DNA from: Caldifarciminota bacterium
GTDB lineage: Bacteria > Hydrothermota > E44-bin80
Direction: 5' to 3'
Assembly: GCA_023127905.1 (NCBI GenBank)
Contig: JAGMEZ010000330.1
Location: forward strand, 1-6,350
DNA length: 6,350 bases
Part shown: positions 1 to 5,249 of the stretch, piece after piece
Layout of the letters: each line of letters opens with the position of its first letter
Numbering within the stretch: position 1 is the first letter of the stretch
Translations under genes and position numbers: made by a program
Notes under the pieces: model-generated
What the model saw: only the letters and a program-made list of their open reading frames with translations
Told to the model about the DNA's origin: nothing
The model's database searches: none

Positions 1-1793
1 CAAGCTATGTAGTATCCACCTGAGCCTGCGACATCAGACATAGATACAATAAAAGGTTTGCTGTCTTTTTCTTCAGTTGTTTTTTTAATTTCTCTCCAGA
101 TCATATCTGATGCAAGACCTGAGCCGCCTCCACTGTCTATCCTTAAAATTATTGCCTTTATATTTTTATCTTTACTTGCAGATCGTATTGAATTAACAAT
201 CGTTTCAGAACCCATAAGGTCACCAGCAAATAAATTTTTTCCATTCTTTCCGGAAACAATGTTTCCTGTTGCATAAATTATAGCAATTTTATCTTTGGGT
301 TCAGGTTGCCAATCATAAACATACTCTTTCTTTGACATGTATTTTTTAAGTGGGACAACCTCCACTTTTCCCTTTTTAAACCTCTCCCTAACCTCGTCCT
401 CATATAATAATTCATCTATGAGTCCATTATCCAATGCTTTGTTTGTAGTTAATGAAGCCTCATCAATTATATTTTTAACTCGTGTAACTTCAATTCCTCG
501 TGCTTCAGAAATAGCTATTGTCAACTGAGAGAAAAGGTCATCAAGAATAGCGTTTGTTACCTCCCTGTGAGCAGTAGTCATACTATCCTTTGTAATAATA
601 TCAGCTGCTGACTTATATTCTCCTATTTGTTCAAGTTCAGGTTCAATCCCGATCTTATCGAGTGTGCCCTTTATGAAAGGTATTTCTGAATATATTCCTG
701 AGAGACCTAAAAAACCTAATGGTGGCATAAATATGGAATCTGCAACCGATGCGAGATAATAATCACTATTCCCCATGGATTGAGAATAACAGAGTATCTT
801 TTTACCCTTTCTTTTACATTCGGCTAAAGCTTTTCTTATTTCCTGTTTCTTTGCGAATCCACACTGAGGTCCTGCTATTTCAAGGTAGATTCCTTCAATT
901 TCAGTATCGTTACTAATTTTGTCAATAATATCAAGTATTTCTTTAAGGGTTGGATGCTTTCCCCCAAAAATACCTGTTTTCCGTTGCTCTTCAATGATTG
1001 GTCCCTTTAGACTCATTTCAAGCCAATATTTCTTACTACTTTTTAATACTGTCCTATATCGGTCAGCACTGAAATGTGAAATTGTATATCCCTGGACGAA
1101 TTCATCTTCTTCATTAAAGTTTGCATAACTTTCTATTCCAAAATTGCTTAAGTTTATACCAAAGCCTGCTCCAATATTGTTTTCCGAGTAATGACCTTTA
1201 AATATAAAACCTTTAATTGGTTCAAATTTTGCACCAACAGTTAGATTAAATTCATCACCGTAATCCACTGTTTCTGTCTTGTTAAGACTTGCGTCAAGGG
1301 AAATGGTAAATCTGTTTCCGAATGGTCTTACTCCAAGACCAAAAATGTATTCAGGATAAAGTTCGCCTGGAGAATTTATATTCTTTCCAGTTATTCCTAT
1401 TGATAACAAATTTAATGGCCTGTAAAGTAAACCTATATCCCATTCCGAACTTCTTTTTATCTTTGTAAACCATCTATAACCTGAACCAATGTAAAAATTT
1501 TTACTTAGTGATGAACCAAGAGAAATTGTGAAAGAATTGTAATTTTTTCCTTCACCATAAAACTGACTTGTAAATCCAATATTCCCTGCTCTTAAGAAAA
1601 GAGAGGCTTCATCTAAAATTCCAGACGTGTCAAAGGGGCTGATTAGATATCCTTCAAATGATCTTTTAAATCCCAATCCTGCAGGATTTAATATCGTGGA
1701 TAGAGCATTATCAGAGACCGCAACAGACTCATATGAGAAAAGAAATGTACTCATTGAACATATTAATAAAACAGCAAATAGTAACCGTTTCAT
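1..1793 (-). CDS. sppA: SppA-family signal peptide peptidase with N-terminal barrel-like domain (3' end outside window)
   Basis: This is a serine/lysine membrane-associated protease expected to degrade cleaved signal peptides and other envelope peptides. The frame is open from the ATG at 1793 to the window edge, giving 597 codons. Residues 1-20 are a signal peptide (MKRLLFAVLLICS then STFLFS). Residues ~25-250 alternate polar and hydrophobic residues with many Gly and aromatics, resembling an outer-membrane beta-barrel; this is not a part of classical SppA. From ~254 (YWLEMSLKG) two SppA repeats follow. The lysine of GEYKSAADI is residue 394 and matches the general-base Lys of E. coli SppA (TYKSA). 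The serine of AGSGGYYIA is residue 591 and matches the nucleophile (ASGGY). The second repeat has RIDSGGGSG where RxxSPGGS is usual. About 200 C-terminal residues are expected beyond the edge. Family assignment is secure; the barrel reading comes from composition only. Confidence 0.93.
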   Translation of the reverse strand, partial: MKRLLFAVLLICSMSTFLFSYESVAVSDNALSTILNPAGLGFKRSFEGYLISPFDTSGILDEASLFLRAGNIGFTSQFYGEGKNYNSFTISLGSSLSKNFYIGSGYRWFTKIKRSSEWDIGLLYRPLNLLSIGITGKNINSPGELYPEYIFGLGVRPFGNRFTISLDASLNKTETVDYGDEFNLTVGAKFEPIKGFIFKGHYSENNIGAGFGINLSNFGIESYANFNEEDEFVQGYTISHFSADRYRTVLKSSKKYWLEMSLKGPIIEEQRKTGIFGGKHPTLKEILDIIDKISNDTEIEGIYLEIAGPQCGFAKKQEIRKALAECKRKGKKILCYSQSMGNSDYYLASVADSIFMPPLGFLGLSGIYSEIPFIKGTLDKIGIEPELEQIGEYKSAADIITKDSMTTAHREVTNAILDDLFSQLTIAISEARGIEVTRVKNIIDEASLTTNKALDNGLIDELLYEDEVRERFKKGKVEVVPLKKYMSKKEYVYDWQPEPKDKIAIIYATGNIVSGKNGKNLFAGDLMGSETIVNSIRSASKDKNIKAIILRIDSGGGSGLASDMIWREIKKTTEEKDSKPFIVSMSDVAGSGGYYIA

Positions 1794-1797
1794 TATG

Positions 1798-1802
1798 CCT
1801 CC
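1798..1802 (-). promoter_or_regulatory. Shine-Dalgarno site of sppA
   Basis: GGAGG on the minus strand lies 4 bases before the ATG at 1793, which supports that start over the later in-frame ATG near 1754. The same GGAGG-N4-ATG spacing is seen at the next two genes. Confidence 0.8.
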
Positions 1803-1931
1803 ATTGTGTTTAATTATTAAAAATTTCCTCTTATTATTTCTGTAATCAAAGAATTCTTTAGATCTTCATTTGATATTAATACGTAGAATCAATAAAAAAG
1901 TTTCAAATTAATGTTTTATTTTTAGTAAGTT
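1803..1931. other. AT-rich gap between the release-factor gene and sppA
   Basis: About 130 bases of AT-rich sequence separate the stop of the eRF1-like gene from the sppA ribosome binding site. I see no convincing hairpin terminator. On the minus strand TTGAAA (1901-1906) is followed after 19 bases by TATTAA (1876-1881). This is a weak promoter candidate with an over-long spacer. Whether sppA is co-transcribed with the upstream gene or has its own promoter cannot be settled here. Confidence 0.35.
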
Positions 1932-3050
1932 CTACCAACGCAAGAGGGCTGCAATACCGCCCAAATCATCAAGTTCCTTACTCTTTTTTATGAACTTTAC
2001 CTCTCCATTGAGTTCCCATGTTTTCTCTATAATCTCATCGATAACATCTGGTACCTTGATGATTTTTTTATTACATAGTGAACATTTTTTAATTTCTTTT
2101 GTGTATGGGGTTTCGCAACCAATGCATTTATAACCAGGATTAGTAAAATTTTCCTTTACAATTAATGTATGAATCCGTGCCTGATTAAGCATTGCAACAG
2201 TCTGCTCAAGCCCATTAACTGCCAAATGTTTCTGACCAAGCTTATCAAAAAGAGTTTTAAGGTACTTTTTTGATTGTTTATTCTCAAAACTGTCAATGAT
2301 TTTCTGAATAGATTCTTTAAGATCTAATATTGGATCATCTAAACCACCCTCAATTTCTCCAACTGTAATTTTTTGCAATGAACTGTGCATGATATTTTTA
2401 AAATTAGCCCGAGCCTTCTGGGAACCTCCAAGGATAAGATGATCGAATTTCTCCCTTTTGTAAATTTCATAGAGAACATCACTAACATTATTCAAGTGTT
2501 TCAGTGTCTGGTTTTTAATATGTCTCTGAAACCGTGCCTGCGACCATCCTCCCTTTTTATGCCTTCCATGTATTTCTTCAGAAATTTCTTCTCTCTCATT
2601 CACTATTCCGGTATAGCTACTGAAGAATCGAGCCTTTCTATTATCGACAAAAGATACAAAGAATTTTTCATTCTCATCAAAGAACCTGACAAGTGGACGG
2701 GTATATGGATCGGTATCAATAACAAAACGACCTTTTATTCTTCTTGGAAATTGGTATACTTGCCAGAGTTTTATACCTATTGAGCTAAAAATAGCAAGCC
2801 CCCGAGATTTTTCATCGAATTCATAGTTAATAAAATTTAATATTTTCTTAACATCTTTTTCAGTAAATTCCCTTTGCTCTTCTGAAAATCTTGAAAGATC
2901 GGATGTTCCCTCTTTAATAAGGTCTTTTGCTAATACCCGATACTTCTTTTGAATAAGAAAGACAGGTGCAATTCCTAAATAGAAGCTTGAAATCGGATAT
3001 TTTTCTGAAGAGATTTTCATCAACTCTTCAATTTGTTTAATTGTAATCAT
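1932..3050 (-). CDS. Bacterial eRF1-like (baeRF / Vms1-like) peptidyl-tRNA hydrolase
   Basis: This 372-residue protein resembles the archaeo-eukaryotic eRF1/Pelota/Vms1 superfamily. Members release peptides from tRNA on terminating or stalled ribosomes, so ribosome rescue in the cytoplasm is the expected role. Residues 164-176 hold HKKGGWSQARFQR, the position of the eRF1 GGQ loop; Gln171 is the likely catalytic residue. The central region (GGSQKARANF, then AVNGLEQTVAMLNQARIHTL) follows the eRF1 domain 2-3 pattern. A zinc ribbon is formed by Cys309, Cys312, Cys323 and Cys326. The C-terminus DDLGGIAALLRW is the characteristic ending of eRF1 domain 3. The N-terminal ~100 residues are divergent from the codon-reading domain, as in bacterial members. 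An in-frame TTG at 3062 would add four residues, but it overlaps the ribosome binding site, so ATG at 3050 is chosen. It precedes sppA in the same direction. Which baeRF subfamily applies is not certain. Confidence 0.85.
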   Translation of the reverse strand: MITIKQIEELMKISSEKYPISSFYLGIAPVFLIQKKYRVLAKDLIKEGTSDLSRFSEEQREFTEKDVKKILNFINYEFDEKSRGLAIFSSIGIKLWQVYQFPRRIKGRFVIDTDPYTRPLVRFFDENEKFFVSFVDNRKARFFSSYTGIVNEREEISEEIHGRHKKGGWSQARFQRHIKNQTLKHLNNVSDVLYEIYKREKFDHLILGGSQKARANFKNIMHSSLQKITVGEIEGGLDDPILDLKESIQKIIDSFENKQSKKYLKTLFDKLGQKHLAVNGLEQTVAMLNQARIHTLIVKENFTNPGYKCIGCETPYTKEIKKCSLCNKKIIKVPDVIDEIIEKTWELNGEVKFIKKSKELDDLGGIAALLRW

Positions 3051-3054
3051 TAAA

Positions 3055-3060
3055 CCTCCC
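3055..3060 (-). promoter_or_regulatory. Shine-Dalgarno site that fixes the start of the eRF1-like gene
   Basis: GGGAGG on the minus strand, 4 bases before the ATG at 3050. An in-frame TTG (3060-3062) partly overlaps it and cannot be served by it, so the ATG is the true start. Confidence 0.85.
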
Positions 3061-3078
3061 AATTATTTTGTTGGTACT

Positions 3079-3104
3079 GGGAAAAATATTTTCATATTTT
3101 TCCT
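3079..3104. repeat. AT-rich hairpin in the divergent intergenic region
   Basis: GGAAAAATA (3080-3088) and TATTTTTCC (3095-3103) form a perfect 9-bp stem with a 6-base loop TTTTCA, extendable by one G-T pair. It lies 30-50 bases upstream of the eRF1-like start, so it would fall in that gene's leader or promoter. It could be an operator, a leader hairpin or chance in AT-rich DNA. Confidence 0.5.
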
Positions 3105-3133
3105 TTAACATACCATTTTTAGTTTTATGTTTT

Positions 3134-3165
3134 AATTACTCAATTACCAAATTACTTAATTACTG
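3134..3165. repeat. Four tandem copies of an 8-base repeat
   Basis: Four uninterrupted units read AATTACTC, AATTACCA, AATTACTT and AATTACTG. The first six bases AATTAC are invariant; only the last two vary. The 8-base period is not a codon multiple and the region lies between divergent genes. It could be a small minisatellite or a cluster of binding sites; function unknown. Confidence 0.8.
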
Positions 3166-3212
3166 TATGTGAAAATTTTCATTTTCCAAATTTCGGACTT
3201 TCCTTCTTTTTA

Positions 3213-3248
3213 AATCCCCCCTGTCCCCCCTTTTTCAAAGGGGGAGAT
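3213..3248. repeat. C/G-rich hairpin repeat
   Basis: Two runs of six C (3216-3221 and 3225-3230) are separated by TGT. The second run is followed by a hairpin: CCCCCTTT (3226-3233), loop TTC, AAAGGGGG (3237-3244), a perfect 8-bp stem. The G+C content stands out against the surrounding AT-rich DNA. No T-run follows on either strand, so it is a poor intrinsic terminator. I recall similar CCCCCTTT/AAAGGGGG dispersed repeats in many environmental genomes, so a mobile or dispersed intergenic repeat is the likely reading. Confidence 0.65.
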
Positions 3249-3356
3249 AGAGTAAATTATATTATAATCAAGATTTTCAGAAAGTCAAGGTGTTTTATTG
3301 AGCTTAAATATTTAAAAAATGTTTGAATTTTCTTAAAAATTGTGGTAAGAAAGATT

Positions 3357-3418
3357 TAGACTGATTTTACGTGTATGAAGAAAATAGGATTATCTTTGCA
3401 GTAACTATTGTCAGTCTA
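3357..3418 (+). promoter_or_regulatory. Leader inverted repeat before the coiled-coil gene
   Basis: TAGACTGA (3357-3364) and TCAGTCTA (3411-3418) are perfect 8-bp inverted copies with 46 bases between them. The right arm ends 5 bases before the AAGGAGG site. If transcribed, this could form a long-loop leader stem next to the ribosome binding site. If not, it could be a bipartite operator. I could not find a strong -35/-10 pair for this gene, so the promoter position is unknown. Confidence 0.45.
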
Positions 3419-3423
3419 TTAAA

Positions 3424-3430
3424 AAGGAGG
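3424..3430 (+). promoter_or_regulatory. Strong Shine-Dalgarno site of the coiled-coil gene
   Basis: AAGGAGG (followed by T) precedes the ATG at 3435 by 4 bases, a near-perfect match to the 16S rRNA anti-Shine-Dalgarno sequence. Confidence 0.85.
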
Positions 3431-3434
3431 TACA

Positions 3435-4511
3435 ATGTATCAGAGAGATGGAAAGAAAGTAAGTGAATACAGATCGAAACTCTCCTCTATTGAAAGTGAA
3501 ATTTCCTCATTGAAGAACAAGTATCTTTTCCAGGATATCTTTAACAATATAAAAGATATTGAAACAAAATTATTTTCTATTGGGAGTAAATTAAAAACAA
3601 TACGACAAAAAGGTTATGTATTTAGAAAAGACTGGGAAAATTCCATTATAGCTTACCAGTCAGAGTTACCTGATATAAAGAGCAATATTCATAGTGAATC
3701 ACAGAATATTTCCAATACACACAGTTTTGCCCTTAACTCGATTCTTTCGGAAATAGTATCGATCAGATCGAGTTTTGAAAGCACTCCTGGAAGCTATTAC
3801 AGCCACATTGATTCTATGGAATCAAGGATAGCACCTATCAAGACAATGGTAGAGGGTGCAGAAAACAAGCTAAAGGTTATGATTCAGCCGATGGATGAGA
3901 AAGTAAACAGGATTAATTCAAGAATTGAAAGGATCGATAAAGGATTTGAACTCATTGAAAGAGCATCTTTTAAATTGTTTAAAGCTGAAAACCTTGTAGA
4001 TGTCTGGGGTGCAATGTACATAAAAGAAGGGAAAAAGGGACCAAAAGGGTTCATTTATCTGACCGATAAAAGGTTCAGGTTTGAACAGAACGAAGATGTT
4101 GTGGTGTCGAGAAAATTTCTTATCGTTACAAAGAAAGAGCGCAGACAAAAACTGATGGTTGATGAACCAATTGGACTCATTGCCTCTTCAAAGGATACTG
4201 AGAAAGGTTTCTTCCTTGCACGAAAGGAAATGCTCGAATTAGGATTTGAGCAGGGAGCAAAGATAAGAAAAGCCACCTTCAGAACATTCATTGATTCAAA
4301 AGAATTGGATGATGTTCTTGATTCAGTTATATCGGGTAGAATAATAAAGACTATGACAGGTGAAGCCCTTAAAGAAGAAGAGAAAAAAGAAGAAAAACCA
4401 CTTCCAAAAATTGATAAATGTCCGGCTTGCGGAGCAAGTTTCAACAAACCAATTGTAAAAGGAATGACACATATTAAGTGCAAATACTGCGGAAAACTGA
4501 TCAATTTCTAG
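3435..4511 (+). CDS. Coiled-coil, possible PH-like, zinc-ribbon protein of unknown function
   Basis: I do not recognise a named family. The 358-residue protein has no signal peptide or membrane segment. Residues ~8-175 are predicted helical and coiled-coil, rich in Ser, Glu, Lys and Ile with heptad-like spacing (for example SSIESEISSLKNKY at 17-30 and NRINSRIERIDKGFELIE at 158-175). Residues ~183-305 (GAMYIKEG, GFIYLTDKRFRFEQ, then GRIIKTM) look like a beta-rich PH/GRAM-like fold: the 'fIYLTDKRfrF' strand pair is typical of bacterial PH domains. A Glu/Lys-rich linker (311-321) leads to a C-terminal zinc ribbon with Cys329-x2-Cys332 and Cys349-x2-Cys352. It is divergent from the eRF1-like gene, and its stop lies 13 bases before the first hairpin array. 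An oligomeric scaffold or lipid/protein-binding adaptor is possible but unproven. Confidence 0.85.
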   Translation: MYQRDGKKVSEYRSKLSSIESEISSLKNKYLFQDIFNNIKDIETKLFSIGSKLKTIRQKGYVFRKDWENSIIAYQSELPDIKSNIHSESQNISNTHSFALNSILSEIVSIRSSFESTPGSYYSHIDSMESRIAPIKTMVEGAENKLKVMIQPMDEKVNRINSRIERIDKGFELIERASFKLFKAENLVDVWGAMYIKEGKKGPKGFIYLTDKRFRFEQNEDVVVSRKFLIVTKKERRQKLMVDEPIGLIASSKDTEKGFFLARKEMLELGFEQGAKIRKATFRTFIDSKELDDVLDSVISGRIIKTMTGEALKEEEKKEEKPLPKIDKCPACGASFNKPIVKGMTHIKCKYCGKLINF

Positions 4512-4524
4512 TGGATATGCATCT

Positions 4525-4607
4525 GGAAGTTGTCCATCGACAAGCTCTGGACGGAAGTTATCCTAAGTTTAACTTAGGATTGAAGATATTTCTTCGAAAT
4601 GGAAGTT
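4525..4607 (-). repeat. Left hairpin array, inverted relative to the right array
   Basis: Seven-base spacers alternate with hairpins. Spacers on the plus strand are GGAAGTT (4525-4531), GGAAGTT (4553-4559), TGAAGAT (4581-4587) and GGAAGTT (4601-4607). Hairpins are at 4532-4552 (arms GTCCA/TGGAC, minus-strand loop GAGCTTGTCGA), 4560-4580 (arms ATCCTAAGT/ACTTAGGAT, loop TTA, an almost fully palindromic unit) and 4588-4600 (arms ATTTC/GAAAT, minus-strand loop GAA). Spacing of units is 28, 28 and 20 bases. It follows the stop of the coiled-coil gene directly and may also serve as a transcription barrier for it. The minus-strand reading matches the orientation of the right array. Confidence 0.85.
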
Positions 4608-4684
4608 CGTTCTATTAAACGGGAAAAGAAAAGCCTAAAATCATACAAATTTAATTAGATAGAAAAACCATCTGGTTATTAATA
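4608..4684 (+). promoter_or_regulatory. Upstream region and start-proximal hairpin of the four-helix-bundle gene
   Basis: This 77-base stretch separates the left array from the ATG at 4685. CGTT/AACG (4608-4611/4618-4621) may be a further small hairpin next to the array. AACCA-TC-TGGTT (4666-4677) is a perfect short inverted repeat ending 7 bases before the ATG, where a ribosome binding site would normally lie. No Shine-Dalgarno sequence is visible, unlike the three other genes with strong sites. Translation may therefore be weak or structure-controlled. I see no convincing promoter. Confidence 0.4.
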
Positions 4685-5086
4685 ATGAGAGTAAAAAGCT
4701 TTCGAGACTTAAAGGTATGGCAATTGTCACATAAACTTTCTATAGATATTGCCAGATTGGTGAAATTATTTCCAAAAGACGAACAATACGATTTATCAAT
4801 TCAAATGCGTAGATCTGCGCGTAGTATTCCCTCTAATATTAGTGAAGGTTTTGGAAGGTTTCATTTCAATGATAAATTAACATTTTATGAACGATCTCGA
4901 GCTTCACTGGACGAACTAAAAAACCATTTCTCAGAAGCTCTTGGTAATCGATATATTACTAACCATAAATATGATATTTTTAACAAAAGAATGAATGAAA
5001 TTAGCTTTCTTCTTAGTAAACTGATGAAAGGTATTATAAAAGCACGGGAGAACTACGAACAACAAAGAAAAAACAAAGGAACTTAA
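4685..5086 (+). CDS. Four-helix-bundle protein (23S rRNA intervening-sequence / S23 family)
   Basis: This 133-residue protein clearly belongs to the small four-helix-bundle family first known from intervening sequences in 23S rRNA genes (TIGR02436-type; related to the Avd accessory protein of diversity-generating retroelements). The family forms oligomeric, usually basic bundles, and nucleic-acid binding is the best-supported general idea. The hallmark opening SFRDLKVWQLSHKL is at residues 5-18, and the second signature FPKDEQYDLSIQMRRSA at 29-45 is followed by RSIPSNISEGFGR (46-58). Helices 3-4 cover ~63-125 with a basic C-terminal tail (RENYEQQRKNKGT). Length is typical and the gene looks intact. 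It lies alone between two inverted hairpin arrays and has no visible ribosome binding site. No rRNA is nearby, so this is a free-standing member. The family call is firm; its biochemical role is unknown. Confidence 0.92.
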   Translation: MRVKSFRDLKVWQLSHKLSIDIARLVKLFPKDEQYDLSIQMRRSARSIPSNISEGFGRFHFNDKLTFYERSRASLDELKNHFSEALGNRYITNHKYDIFNKRMNEISFLLSKLMKGIIKARENYEQQRKNKGT

Positions 5087-5115
5087 TTCCGAGTTTAAAG
5101 AATATTATTAAAAAT
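5087..5115. other. AT-rich link between gene stop and right array
   Basis: TAATTCC, formed from the stop codon onward (5084-5090), resembles the array spacers. It is followed by an AT-rich stretch that contains TTTAA and TTAAA arms. It may be a degenerate first unit of the right array, but the match is loose. Confidence 0.3.
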
Positions 5116-5249
5116 AAATTCTATTGCGAAGCAATATATTCTAGTCCTGAGTCCGTAGAAGGACTATATTCCATTCAGAAAGTATTGAGGGATATATTCC
5201 ATGCTGAGCATGTCTAAGCATGCATTCCATCCCGAATGAAATGAGGGAT
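5116..5249 (+). repeat. Right hairpin array
   Basis: Five hairpins are separated by 7-base spacers: AAATTCT (5116-5122), ATATTCT (5136-5142), ATATTCC (5166-5172), ATATTCC (5194-5200) and GCATTCC (5222-5228). H1 5123-5135 is ATTGC-GAA-GCAAT. H2 5143-5165 has arms AGTCCT/AGGACT and loop GAGTCCGTAGA. H3 5173-5193 has arms ATTCA/GGGAT (imperfect) and loop GAAAGTATTGA. H4 5201-5221 has arms ATGCT/AGCAT and loop GAGCATGTCTA. H5 5229-5249 has arms ATCCC/GGGAT and loop GAATGAAATGA. Thus two loop classes alternate, GAGnnnGTnnA and GAAnGnAnTGA, both 11 bases. The last base overlaps the stop codon of the convergent DUF456 gene. H5 could also act as a 3'-end hairpin for that gene, though no T-run follows. 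Confidence 0.88.

Larger units (their letters stand above)
4525..5249 (+). mobile_element. Candidate structured element: four-helix-bundle gene enclosed by inverted hairpin arrays
   Basis: Two inverted arrays built on the same rules flank a single S23/bIVP-type gene. The whole unit fits between the 3' ends of two convergent genes, beginning 13 bases after one stop and touching the other stop. Outward from the gene each array starts with a 7-base spacer, then a 13-base GAA-loop hairpin, then longer hairpins, one class of which shares an 11-base loop. No transposase, integrase or reverse transcriptase is present, and I see no target-site duplication at the outer edges. If mobile, it would need help from elsewhere. 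The symmetry is observed; mobility is inferred. Confidence 0.45.

Noticed and set aside
58..1845. Four plus-strand open frames across the sppA region
   Set aside because: All lie opposite the continuous SppA reading frame or run only slightly past its start, and have antisense-like composition.
2385..2783. 132-codon plus-strand open frame inside the eRF1-like gene
   Set aside because: It is antisense to a recognisable gene and has no family features.
3051..3062. TTG start at 3062 for the eRF1-like gene
   Set aside because: It partly overlaps the GGGAGG site that serves the ATG at 3050, so the longer start is not usable.
3226..3244. Intrinsic terminator at the C/G hairpin
   Set aside because: No T-run follows on either strand, and it lies between the starts of divergent genes, where no terminator is needed.
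4055..4504. 149-codon minus-strand open frame inside the coiled-coil gene
   Set aside because: It lies wholly opposite a gene with domain features and a strong ribosome binding site, is Ser/Phe-rich as expected of an antisense frame, and matches nothing known to me.
4685..5086. Avd accessory protein of a diversity-generating retroelement
   Set aside because: The family is related, but there is no reverse transcriptase, template repeat or variable repeat in the window.
4512..5248. Insertion sequence or transposon
   Set aside because: No transposase and no clear target-site duplication. The inverted arrays are multi-hairpin, not simple terminal repeats. It is kept only as a candidate element of unknown mechanism.
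5116..5249. CRISPR array, because of the regular 28-base period
   Set aside because: The constant parts are only 7 bases, and the parts between them are themselves palindromic and related to each other. CRISPR has long identical repeats and unrelated spacers. No cas gene is present.
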